DNA of 64,000 bases from an uncultured Clostridia bacterium (GCA_937892525.1 CALAEV010000005.1:34006-98005); one strand, 5' to 3'; counted from the first letter of the stretch, positions 32,444 to 42,013 are shown. Notes: generated by a model not told the origin, from the letters alone. A program made the numbers and translations.

Positions 32444-34108
32444 ATGGACGAAATTATTACAACTACTTCAAACTTTATACACGATTTCATTGATGAAGAC
32501 CTTGAAAACGGTGTATATAACAAAGTGCAGACTCGTTTTCCACCTGAGCCAAACGGTTATCTTCATATAGGTCACGCAAAGGCTATCTGCATTAACTTCA
32601 GCACATCAAACAAGTACAAGGGCGAATGTAATCTTCGACTTGATGACACTAATCCACAAAAGGAAGATACAGAATATATTGATGCTATCAAAGAAGATAT
32701 TGAGTGGCTTGGCTTCAAGTGGAACAAATGCCTTTTTGCATCAAGCTATTTTGATTACATTTACGAATGTGCAGTAAAGCTTATCGAAAAAGGTCTTGCT
32801 TATGTTGACGACCTTTCTGCTGACGAAATCAGAGAATACCGTGGCACTCTTACAGAGCCGGGTAAAAACAGCCCTTACAGAGAAAGAAGCATTGAAGAAA
32901 ACCTTGATTTATTCAAGAGAATGACTGACGGCGAATTTCCTAACGGTGCAAGAGTACTTCGTGCAAAAATCGATATGGCAGCATCTAATATCAATATGCG
33001 TGACCCTGTTATTTACAGAATTGCTCACGTGCCACATCACCAGACAGGCGACAAATGGTGTGTTTACCCAATGTATGACTTTGCGCACCCATTGTCAGAT
33101 GCAAGAGAAGGAGTTACTCACTCTCTTTGCTCACTTGAATTTGAAAATCACAGGCCACTTTATGACTGGTTCTTACAGGCACTTGATATAGAAATGCCAC
33201 CAAGACAGATTGAGTTTGCTCGTCTTAATCTTAACTACTGCCTTACAAGTAAAAGAAAGTGTCTTGCCCTTGTAAACGAAGGCATTGTTGACGGTTGGAA
33301 CGACCCACGAATGGCAACGCTTAGTGGTATGAGAAGACGTGGCTATACACCACAAGCGATTCGCAATTTCTGTGAAAAAATCGGTGTTTCAAAAGCATAT
33401 TCAGTAGTTGATTACGGTCTTCTTGAATCTTGTGTACGTGACGACCTTAATGCGAACGCTCCAAGAGCTATGGCAGTTCTTCGTCCACTTAAAGTTGTTA
33501 TTGATAACTACCCTGAAGGACAGACAGAAACACTTGAGGTTGAAATTCATCCTGACCATCCTGAAATGGGTACTCGTAAAGTTACATTTGGCAAAACTCT
33601 TTATGTTGAGCAAGAGGACTTTATGATTGAACCTGTTAAAAAGTATTTCAGACTTTTCCCAGGCAATGAAGTTCGTCTTAAGAGCGCATACTTCGTTAAG
33701 TGCGTAGGCTACGACACAGACGAAAACGGCAATGTGACTTGTGTTCATTGTACTTATGACCCTGAAAGTCGTGGTGGTAACTCACCTGACGGCAGAAAGG
33801 TTAAAGGTACACTTCATTGGGTAAGTGAGGCAGATTCATTCAAAGCAGAAGTTCGCCTTTATGACAGACTTTTCAATAAGGAAAATCCATCTGACGAATC
33901 TGCCGGTGCGTTCACAGAAAATCTTAATCCTGATTCACTTGTTGTTCTTAAAGATTGTCTTATTGAAGGTGGTCTTAAAGATGGTCTTAAGGCTGGAGAT
34001 ACATTCCAGTTTATGCGTCAGGGTTATTTCTGCGTAGATATTACATCAACTGAAGATAACGTTGTATTCAACCGTACAGTACAGCTTAACTCTTCATGGG
34101 GGAAATAA
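32444..34108 (+). CDS. glnS: Glutaminyl-tRNA synthetase
   Basis: 554 residues. HIGH-type motif RFPPEPNGYLHIGHAKA, KMSKS-type TSKRK, and the GlnRS-specific anticodon-binding beta-barrels (GTLHWVSEADSFKAEVRLYDRLF). It charges tRNA-Gln directly. In Firmicutes most lineages instead use GluRS plus the GatCAB amidotransferase, so this is a relative rarity, though it occurs in some clostridia. It is 12 bases after gltX with an AGAGGC site. The loop sequence TSKRK differs slightly from the common MSKRK. Confidence 0.95.
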   Translation: MDEIITTTSNFIHDFIDEDLENGVYNKVQTRFPPEPNGYLHIGHAKAICINFSTSNKYKGECNLRLDDTNPQKEDTEYIDAIKEDIEWLGFKWNKCLFASSYFDYIYECAVKLIEKGLAYVDDLSADEIREYRGTLTEPGKNSPYRERSIEENLDLFKRMTDGEFPNGARVLRAKIDMAASNINMRDPVIYRIAHVPHHQTGDKWCVYPMYDFAHPLSDAREGVTHSLCSLEFENHRPLYDWFLQALDIEMPPRQIEFARLNLNYCLTSKRKCLALVNEGIVDGWNDPRMATLSGMRRRGYTPQAIRNFCEKIGVSKAYSVVDYGLLESCVRDDLNANAPRAMAVLRPLKVVIDNYPEGQTETLEVEIHPDHPEMGTRKVTFGKTLYVEQEDFMIEPVKKYFRLFPGNEVRLKSAYFVKCVGYDTDENGNVTCVHCTYDPESRGGNSPDGRKVKGTLHWVSEADSFKAEVRLYDRLFNKENPSDESAGAFTENLNPDSLVVLKDCLIEGGLKDGLKAGDTFQFMRQGYFCVDITSTEDNVVFNRTVQLNSSWGK

Positions 34109-34111
34109 ATT

Positions 34112-34813
34112 ATGAGTAAAACAAATAAAATTAAACAAAAAACAACAGGGTTTGATATCCTCTATCGAGTTATAACCGCGATTGTTGCAGTTATAATTTA
34201 CCCTATATTTTATTTTGCAGACATTTTTTCTATTGCAATAGCACACACCGACATTTCCGACTTACTTAACAAATTCACAGGCAATAACGAATTGCATGTA
34301 ACTGAGGAATCAATTTCGCTTTTTGAACTTCCAACTTGGATTGACTTGTTTTCAAGTTTTATAAATGACGATTTTGATTTTAAAACATCCATTTTACAAA
34401 ATGAGATGTATACACCCATAATAGTTGCTGTTGTATTTATAGCAATTGCGTTGATTTTAGGGCTTGTAATTCTTGGTTTTGCAATTTTTTCAAACAAAGT
34501 AAAAGTTATTATCGCTCTTTCAGGTGCAGGATTTTTAAGTACCATAGCTGCTTATGTTTCTTTTGGGTTCTTTGCAAACCCACTTCTTTCAGGTGAAGTT
34601 ACACTTGCACAGGTTCTTAATATGGATGGAATTATCGCATCTGCAATTATTGGTTTCTTAGGTGAAGTAAAGGTCTTTACACTTGATACCGCTTTCTTCG
34701 GTGTTATGTTCGCAATGCTTGGTATTCTTGTATGGTCAATTGCAGTTCTTATTGTTAACAAAAGCGAAGAAAAAGAAAAAGCGATGAAAGAAGCAGCAAG
34801 AAAACACAACTAA
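34112..34813 (+). CDS. Four-helix membrane protein of unknown function
   Basis: 233 residues. Hydrophobic segments lie at about 18-40, 105-130, 135-165 and 190-218; a polar stretch (about 45-100) between the first two may be extracellular. The C-terminus is basic (KSEEKEKAMKEAARKHN). No family recognised. It starts 3 bases after the glnS stop with a GGGGGAAATAAATT site and is the last gene of the glpQ-like/gltX/glnS run. Confidence 0.7.
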   Translation: MSKTNKIKQKTTGFDILYRVITAIVAVIIYPIFYFADIFSIAIAHTDISDLLNKFTGNNELHVTEESISLFELPTWIDLFSSFINDDFDFKTSILQNEMYTPIIVAVVFIAIALILGLVILGFAIFSNKVKVIIALSGAGFLSTIAAYVSFGFFANPLLSGEVTLAQVLNMDGIIASAIIGFLGEVKVFTLDTAFFGVMFAMLGILVWSIAVLIVNKSEEKEKAMKEAARKHN

Positions 34814-34828
34814 ATTAAAAGTAAAAAT

Positions 34829-34860
34829 CAAAGGCTCGGTTTTCACCGAGCCTTATTTTT
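34829..34860. terminator. Bidirectional terminator between the glnS run and prfB
   Basis: AAGGCTCGGT pairs with ACCGAGCCTT and is flanked by T-rich tracts on both strands. It serves two convergent transcripts. Confidence 0.85.
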
Positions 34861-34866
34861 TATATT

Positions 34867-35988
34867 TTAATTGTTTTCTAAATTCTTTTGTGACTGCATT
34901 TTAAGGTAGGCATTGATAAATCCGTCAAGGTCGCCATCCATAACTGCGTTTATGTTACCGTTTTCAAAAGATGTTCTGTGGTCTTTTGCAAGTGTGTATG
35001 GCATAAACACATAAGAACGAATCTGGCTACCCCACGCAATTTCTTTGTGGTCGCCTTTAATATCTTCAATCTTTGCAAGATGCTCGCGCTCTTTAATCTC
35101 AATAAGTTTTGATTTGAGCATTGTCATAGCAACCTCACGATTCTGATGCTGGCTACGTTCAACCTGACAAGAAACCACTATACCGGTTGGCTTATGTGTA
35201 AGACGAACGGCAGATGAAGTTTTGTTAACCTTCTGTCCACCTGCACCACTTGCACGGTAAACTGCCATTTCAATATCATCTGGGTTGATTTCTACATTTA
35301 CATTTTCGTCGATTTCAGGCATAACTTCTAAAGATGCGAAAGATGTGTGGCGTCTGCCTGATGAGTCAAATGGAGAAACACGGACAAGTCGGTGAATACC
35401 TGCCTCACTCTTCATGAAGCCGTAAGCATTTTCACCCTCAATAAGAATACACGCAGATTTAAGTCCTGCTTCATCGCCATCAAGATAGTCAAGAGTTGAC
35501 ACTTTGTAGCCGTGACGTTCACCCCAACGGTTATACATTCTGAAAAGCATTTGAGCCCAGTCCTGAGCCTCTGTACCACCTGCGCCTGCGTGGAATGTAA
35601 GAATTGCGTTTTTAGAGTCGTATTCGCCTGTAAGAAGCGTTGCAAGAGTCTGTGAATCAAGGTCTCTTTCAAACTTATCTACACCCTGTGTGCATTCGTC
35701 AACAAGGCTTTCGTCCTCTTCTTCGTCGGCAAGTTCTATCATAACAAGAGCATCTTCATAGTCAGTTTTAAGTCTTTCGTAAGCCTCAACCTTATTTTTG
35801 AGCATACTTGTACGCTGTAAAACCTTTTGTGAGTTCTGAATATCATCCCAGAACCCCTCAGCAGCCTGTTGCTCTTCTAAAGAAGCAATTTCACTTTTCA
35901 TTTTTTCAAGACCTAATGCCTCTGCCAAGTTAGAAAGTTCTTCCTCGTGTGCAATAAGTCGGAGTTTTAATTCTTCAAATTGAAGCAT
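34867..35988 (-). CDS. prfB: Peptide chain release factor 2
   Basis: 373 residues. The class-I release factor signatures are intact: SPF tripeptide (RVSPFDSSGRRHTSF) for UGA/UAA stop recognition and the GGQ motif in ASGAGGQKVNKTSSAVR. It reads as one continuous ORF from ATG; the programmed +1 frameshift found near codon 25 of many prfB genes is absent, so the usual autoregulation by frameshifting does not apply. A TTGACG/TAAAAC promoter-like pair lies about 30-60 bases upstream. Confidence 0.96.
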   Translation of the reverse strand: MLQFEELKLRLIAHEEELSNLAEALGLEKMKSEIASLEEQQAAEGFWDDIQNSQKVLQRTSMLKNKVEAYERLKTDYEDALVMIELADEEEDESLVDECTQGVDKFERDLDSQTLATLLTGEYDSKNAILTFHAGAGGTEAQDWAQMLFRMYNRWGERHGYKVSTLDYLDGDEAGLKSACILIEGENAYGFMKSEAGIHRLVRVSPFDSSGRRHTSFASLEVMPEIDENVNVEINPDDIEMAVYRASGAGGQKVNKTSSAVRLTHKPTGIVVSCQVERSQHQNREVAMTMLKSKLIEIKEREHLAKIEDIKGDHKEIAWGSQIRSYVFMPYTLAKDHRTSFENGNINAVMDGDLDGFINAYLKMQSQKNLENN

Positions 35989-36137
35989 AAATGTACCTCG
36001 CTAAATATGTTTGTTTTAATATTTTGTCACTTGTCCGTCAAAAATACATAGGATATATTAAGACAACCACTTTTTACAGTATGCAGTAAGCGTTGCTTTT
36101 CAAAATAGCCGTATGCTTTAAGTGGACTGATATATTT

Positions 36138-36953
36138 TTATGCTGCTGCAGTTGATGATTCAGTTTCTGTTGAACTTTCTTCTGCAGTAGTTGTTGATTC
36201 TTTTGCAACTACGTCTGCTTGGTCAATAAGTTCTTTGCTTTCGGTAGTTGTTTCAGTAGTTTGCTCTGTTGTTGCAACTTCAGGTGTAGTTGTACTCTGA
36301 ATTGCAGAAATATAAAGATTTTCATCTTTCTCACGAAGTGTAATCTTAACGTATTTATCAGGTGTAGGTGCAATCATATCACCGTTTTCGCCCTGCTCCC
36401 ACGCATCACCTGCAAGACAAGCAACTGTAAGCACTACTGTATCAGATGACGTTGATTTGTCAACAACTTTTGGCGTGTATATAGGTGTAACACCTGTAAG
36501 TGGTACTGTATAACACTCTGTTTTTGCATCATAAGGGAATTCAAGACCATAACCGTCAATTGTTGCATGAACAGGTGTAATTTCTGTGCCAAAAAGTTCA
36601 ACAAACTGTTCTTCAACTGCAGATTTTGGAATTGAAAGTCCATTTTCTGTGCTTTCAAAGGTATCAGGGTCAATATCACTCTTAAGAAGTGACCAGATTG
36701 AAATTTCAAGAAGCTGACTCATATCTGCCTTTGTAATATCATCAAAAGTATCAGGGTCAATAAGCACAACAGGTGTAAGAATTTTTTCGTACTCCTCATA
36801 ATGCTTTGATTTGTCGATTGCAGTATCTATACCATTTACTGCAGATATTACAACAGTTACAAGACCGATTGCAGCAAGCAATATGATAATACAACCAATT
36901 GGAAATGCAAGTTTGTGAGTGCCTTTATGCTTTTTGTTTGTTGTTTCTGCCAT
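36138..36953 (-). CDS. Single-pass membrane protein with Thr-rich tail
   Basis: 271 residues from the ATG at 36953 (AAGGTGATTTTT spacing); a GTG at 36962 overlaps the proA stop but fits the ribosome binding site less well. One membrane helix (about 19-43) after a basic N-terminus puts the remainder outside. The outer part (about 50-215) has no recognised family and is followed by a Thr/Glu/Ser-rich tail, without a second helix. It is translationally close to proA but functionally unrelated in appearance. Confidence 0.7.
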   Translation of the reverse strand: MAETTNKKHKGTHKLAFPIGCIIILLAAIGLVTVVISAVNGIDTAIDKSKHYEEYEKILTPVVLIDPDTFDDITKADMSQLLEISIWSLLKSDIDPDTFESTENGLSIPKSAVEEQFVELFGTEITPVHATIDGYGLEFPYDAKTECYTVPLTGVTPIYTPKVVDKSTSSDTVVLTVACLAGDAWEQGENGDMIAPTPDKYVKITLREKDENLYISAIQSTTTPEVATTEQTTETTTESKELIDQADVVAKESTTTAEESSTETESSTAAA

Positions 36954-36958
36954 AAAAA

Positions 36959-38197
36959 TCACCTTACCTGACCGTTACCATAAATTTTATATTTGAATGA
37001 GTTAAGCTGTGGAAGTCCCAATGGGCCACGAGCGTGAAGTTTTTGTGTTGAAATACCGATTTCTGCACCAAATCCAAACTCGCCACCATCGGTAAAACGA
37101 GTGCTTGCGTTGTGGTAAACTGCAGAAGAATCAACGGTATTCATAAACTTTTCTGCATTTTCTGTATTTTCAGTAATAATACTTTCACTATGTCCTGTTG
37201 AGTATTTTCTTATATGCTCTGTTGCCTCTTCTAATGAAGAAACAATCTTTACTGACATTTTATAGTCAAGATATTCTGTTGCCCAATCGTCATCTGTTGC
37301 CTTTTCAATATCAGGACAAATTTCACAAGCAACTTCATCGCCATAAAGAATAACATTTTTCTCATCTAACTTTGCCTTGATTGCAATAAGTGCAAACTCG
37401 GCAATATTTTTATGTATAAGAAGACTTTCAGCAGTATTACAAACTGAAATTCTTTGAGTTTTTGCGTTAAATACAATTTCTGCTGCCATATCAATATCTG
37501 CAAACTCGTCAACGTAAATATGACAGTTTCCGGCGCCTGTTTCAATTACAGGCACCGTTGAATTCTGCACAACTGCATTAATAAGCTTTGCACTACCACG
37601 AGGAATAAGCACATCAACATAGTCGTTCATACGCATAAGTGCAGTTGAACTTTCTCTTGATGTGTCACGTACAAGCTCAATAATATCAGGATTAAACTCT
37701 GCTTTTTCAACTGCGTTACGCATAATATCCATAATAGCAGAGTTTGAGTTGAATGCCTCTTTACCACCACGAAGAATAGCAGTATTACCTGATTTTATTG
37801 CAAGGGCTGCTGCGTCACTTGTAACATTAGGACGAGCCTCATAAATAATGCCGACAACACCAAGTGGCGAGCTTACTCTTTGGATTTTAAGGCCGTTTGG
37901 TCGCTCTGTTTCCCAAAGCACTTCACCAACAGGGTCAGGAAGACTTATTACACCCTCAACGCCCTGTGCCATGCCCTCAACTCTATCTTTATTTAACATA
38001 AGACGGTCAAGAAGTGCCTCTGACATACCATTGTTTCTACCATTTCCAAGGTCTTTTTCATTTGCCTTTAAGATTTCGTCGCAATTCTCACGAAGTGCGT
38101 CTGCAATAGCCTTTAATATTCTATTTTTATCGTCAGTAGATGCAACTGCAATTTCTGCTGACGCGTTTTTTACTCTTTTACCGATTTCAGTAAGCAT
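36959..38197 (-). CDS. proA: Glutamate-5-semialdehyde dehydrogenase (gamma-glutamyl phosphate reductase)
   Basis: 412 residues, the normal ProA length. It reduces gamma-glutamyl phosphate to glutamate-5-semialdehyde with NADPH in proline synthesis. Family landmarks are GVVGIIYEARPNVTSDAAALAIKSGN and the catalytic-Cys region RISVCNTAESLLIH. Also SESIITEN and RFTDGGEFGFGAEIGIST near the end. It starts 2 bases after proB, forming a proBA pair. Confidence 0.97.
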   Translation of the reverse strand: MLTEIGKRVKNASAEIAVASTDDKNRILKAIADALRENCDEILKANEKDLGNGRNNGMSEALLDRLMLNKDRVEGMAQGVEGVISLPDPVGEVLWETERPNGLKIQRVSSPLGVVGIIYEARPNVTSDAAALAIKSGNTAILRGGKEAFNSNSAIMDIMRNAVEKAEFNPDIIELVRDTSRESSTALMRMNDYVDVLIPRGSAKLINAVVQNSTVPVIETGAGNCHIYVDEFADIDMAAEIVFNAKTQRISVCNTAESLLIHKNIAEFALIAIKAKLDEKNVILYGDEVACEICPDIEKATDDDWATEYLDYKMSVKIVSSLEEATEHIRKYSTGHSESIITENTENAEKFMNTVDSSAVYHNASTRFTDGGEFGFGAEIGISTQKLHARGPLGLPQLNSFKYKIYGNGQVR

Positions 38198-38199
38198 AA

Positions 38200-38985
38200 T
38201 TATTTCCCCTTAAAGAAAGTACCTACTTGTTTGCCATCAAGTGCTTTATAAATTTCAGTTGGATTTTCACCATTCATAACTATTGTGTCAATTCCTGCAC
38301 TCATTGTAATTTCTGCTGCATGAAGCTTTGTAACCATTCCACCTGTGCCAAGAGTTGAACCACGACCACCTGCGATTGCATACAAATCTTCATTGATTTC
38401 TGTAACGACAGGAATAAGCTTTGCATCTTCATTCTCGTTAGGATTTGCGTCATAAAGTCCATCAATGTCTGTAAGAATAATAAGCGCATCTGCATTTACA
38501 AGCTTTGCAACGATTGCAGAAAGTGAGTCGTTATCGCCATAAACGATTTCTTCAACTGCTACGCTATCATTTTCGTTAATAACAGGAATTGCACCAAACT
38601 CAAACAACTTGTTGAATGTGTTTACAAGATTAGTTCTTCTTTCGTCGTTTTCAACGTCGCTTTTTGTTATAAGCAACTGACCAACAGTATGACCATATTC
38701 ACCGAAAAGTTTGTCATACATAAACATCAATTCGCATTGACCTATTGTTGCTGCTGCCTGCTTGCCTGCTGTATCGGCAGGCTTCTCTTTAAGACCTAAT
38801 TTGCCAACGCCAACACCAATAGCACCACTTGTAACAAGTGCTACTTCAATACCTGAATTTACAATATCTGAAAGCACGCTTACAAGCTTGTGCATTCTTC
38901 TGATATTTGTCTTGCCTGTTGAGTATGTAAGTGTTGATGTACCAACCTTTACAACTATTCTTTTTACATCTTTTAATACTGCCAT
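38200..38985 (-). CDS. proB: Glutamate 5-kinase (without PUA domain)
   Basis: 261 residues from the ATG at 38985 (GAAGGGTATTT); an upstream GTG at 39000 overlaps the ribosome binding site and is rejected. It phosphorylates glutamate, the first step of proline synthesis. Kinase motifs are visible: VVKVGTSTLT, VTSGAIGVGVG, INENDSVAVEE and GGRGSTLGTGGM. The C-terminal PUA domain of the enterobacterial enzyme is absent; the short form is common in Firmicutes. It is followed immediately by proA; proC is not in the window. Confidence 0.96.
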   Translation of the reverse strand: MAVLKDVKRIVVKVGTSTLTYSTGKTNIRRMHKLVSVLSDIVNSGIEVALVTSGAIGVGVGKLGLKEKPADTAGKQAAATIGQCELMFMYDKLFGEYGHTVGQLLITKSDVENDERRTNLVNTFNKLFEFGAIPVINENDSVAVEEIVYGDNDSLSAIVAKLVNADALIILTDIDGLYDANPNENEDAKLIPVVTEINEDLYAIAGGRGSTLGTGGMVTKLHAAEITMSAGIDTIVMNGENPTEIYKALDGKQVGTFFKGK

Positions 38986-39022
38986 AAATACCCTTCTCAC
39001 TGTAGAAAAGTTTAATCAGTAT

Positions 39023-39051
39023 ATTTTAGCATATTTTTTTCACTTTAACAA
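39023..39051 (-). promoter_or_regulatory. Promoter of proB-proA
   Basis: -35 TTGTTA (39051-39046), 17-base spacer, -10 TAAAAT (39028-39023) preceded by TGC (extended -10). Confidence 0.65.
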
Positions 39052-39092
39052 CTGTTTTATTGAAAATGTCAAGTTTGAGTTCGTAAGTGCGA

Positions 39093-39203
39093 ATATTATC
39101 CGCCCGTTCTAAAGTGTATGGTTAATTCAATGCGGGCGGATAATATCCGCCCCTACGACCGCCCCATATTAGTAACATATCGCACCGACAAACTATAATT
39201 TGT
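39093..39203. repeat. Palindromic intergenic repeat, copy 1 (core in forward orientation)
   Basis: Fourteen-base perfect inverted arms (39093-39106 and 39133-39146, ATATTATCCGCCCG type) enclose a 26-base core (39107-39132). The right arm also forms a palindrome GGGCGGATA/TATCCGCCC (39134-39152). CCCCTACGACC and a CATATTAGTAACATATCGCACC stretch follow, then the hairpin ACAAACTATAATTTGT (39188-39203). A second copy is at 42014-42119. Confidence 0.85.
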
Positions 39204-39288
39204 TGAGCAAAACTTATTTTGTAACACTTACCAATATTCCACATACAATGGTACTGTCAGTTGACAATATTATTTAGGAGGAATACTG

Positions 39289-40119
39289 ATGTCAGAAAAC
39301 AAAAACTGTAATGTACCATCAAAAATTAAAGAAGCTGTATGCATTGACACTAACAGAGTTTATGACTCTTGTGCTGACAAAGATTGTCTTGAAGATTTAA
39401 GAGTTTATTTTACCGACTCTGCTCAATGCGTGGTTGACCGTGCAACAAATGTCCGTTGCCGTGGTGCTGAAGTACTTAACGCCTTTATTGAAGTTGAAAG
39501 AGTTCCATTTAACCGTGGTTTTTACTCAGTTGATATTACCTATTATTTCAAAGTGTGCCTTGATGTTTTCTGTGGTCACACAAACGCGCCTACAACGATT
39601 GAGGGTCTTGCAACATTCTCAAAGAAATGTATTCTTTACGGCTCAGAGGGTAATGTAAAAGTATTTTCATCTGAATTTGCTTGTGGCGATATTGACCAAC
39701 AACTTGATATGGTAAGCACAAATCCAAGAGCAAAAGTGCAAACTGTTGACCCTATTTGCCTTGACGCAAAGCTTCGCAAAGTCCACGAATGTTGCCATAT
39801 TGACCCTTGCTGCAAGCCATCACGAATTCCAAAATGTGTATGCCGTTGCTTTGAGGGTGATTTTGAATCTTATGAAAAAGATGCAGAAAAAGCCGTTACT
39901 GTTACTCTTGGTATTTTCACAATCGTTCAGCTTGAACGCGATGTGCAGATGCTTATTCCTGCATACGATTTCTGCATACCAAGTAAAGAGTGCAACTGCG
40001 ACACAGATAATCCTTGTGACGCATTCCGTAAAATTCAGTTCCCAATTGATGAATTCTTCCCACCAAAAGAGGGTTGCTTGAAAGACAGTTACAGACCAGC
40101 CTGTGCTTGTGGCGATTAA
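39289..40119 (+). CDS. Cysteine-rich protein of unknown function, possibly spore coat
   Basis: 276 residues with 25 cysteines (about 9%), including clusters CCHIDPCC, CVCRC and KECNC, and no signal peptide or membrane helix. Opening VCIDTNRVYDSCADKDCLEDLRV is followed by beta-rich sequence. Cys-rich, leaderless proteins like this in clostridia are often spore coat constituents, cross-linked by disulfides; that assignment is an inference. It has a strong TTAGGAGG site. CATACAAT lies 40 bases upstream and resembles a late sporulation sigma -10, but no good -35 was found. It is bracketed, with the amidase gene, by two copies of the palindromic repeat. Confidence 0.75.
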   Translation: MSENKNCNVPSKIKEAVCIDTNRVYDSCADKDCLEDLRVYFTDSAQCVVDRATNVRCRGAEVLNAFIEVERVPFNRGFYSVDITYYFKVCLDVFCGHTNAPTTIEGLATFSKKCILYGSEGNVKVFSSEFACGDIDQQLDMVSTNPRAKVQTVDPICLDAKLRKVHECCHIDPCCKPSRIPKCVCRCFEGDFESYEKDAEKAVTVTLGIFTIVQLERDVQMLIPAYDFCIPSKECNCDTDNPCDAFRKIQFPIDEFFPPKEGCLKDSYRPACACGD

Positions 40120-40140
40120 CTCCCTTTTTTACACCTTTGC

Positions 40141-40170
40141 GCCCTTGTGAAAACAAGGGCTTTTCTTTTT
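40141..40170 (+). terminator. Terminator of the Cys-rich protein gene
   Basis: GCCCTTGT pairs with ACAAGGGC (loop GAAA) and is followed by TTTTCTTTTT. Confidence 0.9.
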
Positions 40171-40183
40171 CCAATAATTGCAT

Positions 40184-40193
40184 TTTGTCGAAA
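40184..40193 (+). promoter_or_regulatory. Possible Spo0A box upstream of the amidase gene
   Basis: TTTGTCGAAA matches the Spo0A binding consensus (TTCGACAAA reversed) and overlaps the -35 position, with TATAAT-like sequences 10-21 bases downstream. A single match of this length may be chance. Confidence 0.35.
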
Positions 40194-40235
40194 GTAGTAT
40201 TATAATGATTATATAATACGAAAGCAGGTGTATTT

Positions 40236-41963
40236 ATGAAGAAAATTCTTTCACTTTTTATGGCAATACTTATAATTGTGGCTTCACTTTTTACTGTATC
40301 AGCAGAAAATGTTATTACAGATAAAAACGCTGTGCTTTCTGCTTTATATGAGTCAGATATTGCCACAATCCGTGAGGCAATCGATTTAAAAATCATCACT
40401 TGCGAAGAACTGACTGCATATTACCTTGAAAGAATAGAAAAGTATAACGATAAATACAACTGTTTTATTACTCTTTGCGACGATGCAATTGAAGTTGCAA
40501 AGCAGAGAGATATACAACTCGAAAAAGGCGAAAATGACGGTCTTCTTTTTGGTATTCCTGTTGTTGTGAAAGATAATATAGATATTAAAGGTCTTTACAC
40601 CACAAATGGACACACCTACGAAAAATCAAAAATCGCCGACAGTAATGCTACTGTTGTAAACTACCTTTTAGAACAAGGCGCAGTAATCATTGGCAAAACA
40701 AATATGAGTACCGACGCACAAGATGCGCGAATTTCATATAGCGAAATCAAAGGACAAACAAAAAACGCATACAATACTCTTCTTGCATCAGGTGGCTCGT
40801 CAGGTGGTACTGCTGTTTCAGTTTCACTGAATTTTGCAGTTGCAGGACTTGGCACAGACACAAACTCATCTTTAAGAATACCGGCTGTACTTAACGGATG
40901 CGTATCTTTACGCCCTACCTTTGACCTTGTTGACCGTACAGGTTGCACTACTCTTAACAGCACGCGAGATGTTGCAGGGGCAATCACGAGAAGCGTTTAT
41001 GACCAGGCAATTATGATGGATGTGCTTACAAACGGTCAGTATAAATACACCGAAAATCTTGATAAAAATGCTCTTGAGGGCTTAAAAATTGGTGTTCTTA
41101 AAGAACTTTCTTATTCTACAACATCTGCCACAATTACAGGTACAGATGAAGAACGGAACGCTATTGCAACAAAGTTTGATGTTTCTGCAAGAACGGACAA
41201 GCATATTGATAATGAGGTTTCAACTGCTTTTCAGAACGCTATAAAAGAACTTGAAGATTGTGGCGCAGAAATCATAACCGTTTCAATGCCAAAACTGTGG
41301 AATTTATCATATAGCACTTTTGTTAGTGGTCAAAAATTGAACAAACAGGCTCTTTATGATGAATTTGAGCGTATTGTCAACGAAAATGGTCTTGATGCAG
41401 TAATTTTTCCATCATACCTTTCAACTCCACTTAAATCTGGTACAGATGAAAACGGCAAATATTGGAATGCTTGGAGTCAAGTATTTCTTAACAACTGCCG
41501 TGCATTGTCACCATCTGCATCATTACCTGAAATCTCAATTCCAATCGGTTATCACTCTTCAGGTGCAGGAATAGGTCTTGAAATTGCAGGACTTAAAAAT
41601 AGCGAACAGTTGCTTTTAGATATTGCATATTCTTATACAGAAAAATATGACCACCGAGCAACCCCAACAGGTGCACCTGACTTATATGCAGATTACAGCG
41701 CAGATTCACTTAAGATGATTATAAGTTCAGTTATAGCACAAACAAACGCAGAACCTGAAAAATCAACTACTGAAAAGCAAGACGAACCAACAGATAAACC
41801 AAACAATGATAAATCTATTTCCGATTATATTCCTGTATTTATTGGTTTAGGCTTTGTTGGTGTGGGCATAATTCTTACTGCAGTTTCTAAACGCAAGAAA
41901 CGAATTAAAAGACGCAAACCTGAACCTGAGCCACAGTATGATGTAAATATGCAGAATAAATAA
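40236..41963 (+). CDS. Secreted, membrane-anchored amidase-signature hydrolase
   Basis: 575 residues. A signal peptide (1-23) precedes an amidase-signature domain with the Ser-cisSer-Lys triad: Lys112 (VVVKDNI), Ser188 (GGSSGGTA) and nucleophile Ser212 (TDTNSSLRIPA). The two glycines normally before the nucleophile are Asn-Ser, which may affect the oxyanion hole. A linker rich in Thr, Lys and Asp and a membrane helix (about 528-548) with a basic tail (KRKKRIKRRK) follow. GatA, the best-known relative, is cytoplasmic and untethered, so this is a distinct extracellular amidase; the substrate is unknown. Ribosome binding site AAAGCAGG. Confidence 0.85.
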   Translation: MKKILSLFMAILIIVASLFTVSAENVITDKNAVLSALYESDIATIREAIDLKIITCEELTAYYLERIEKYNDKYNCFITLCDDAIEVAKQRDIQLEKGENDGLLFGIPVVVKDNIDIKGLYTTNGHTYEKSKIADSNATVVNYLLEQGAVIIGKTNMSTDAQDARISYSEIKGQTKNAYNTLLASGGSSGGTAVSVSLNFAVAGLGTDTNSSLRIPAVLNGCVSLRPTFDLVDRTGCTTLNSTRDVAGAITRSVYDQAIMMDVLTNGQYKYTENLDKNALEGLKIGVLKELSYSTTSATITGTDEERNAIATKFDVSARTDKHIDNEVSTAFQNAIKELEDCGAEIITVSMPKLWNLSYSTFVSGQKLNKQALYDEFERIVNENGLDAVIFPSYLSTPLKSGTDENGKYWNAWSQVFLNNCRALSPSASLPEISIPIGYHSSGAGIGLEIAGLKNSEQLLLDIAYSYTEKYDHRATPTGAPDLYADYSADSLKMIISSVIAQTNAEPEKSTTEKQDEPTDKPNNDKSISDYIPVFIGLGFVGVGIILTAVSKRKKRIKRRKPEPEPQYDVNMQNK

Positions 41964-42013
41964 CCACATCGACAAATTGGAGTTTGTAGGGGTGTTTTCG
42001 TAGGGGCGGATAC

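Noticed and set aside
34867..35988. Programmed frameshift in prfB
   Set aside because: The reading frame is continuous from ATG to the end with no internal stop near codon 25, so no frameshift is needed.
35989..36137. Terminator or RNA gene between prfB and the Thr-rich membrane protein
   Set aside because: Only a distant CCACTT/AAGTGG pairing with an approximately 50-base loop was found, with no T-run. Nothing could be supported.
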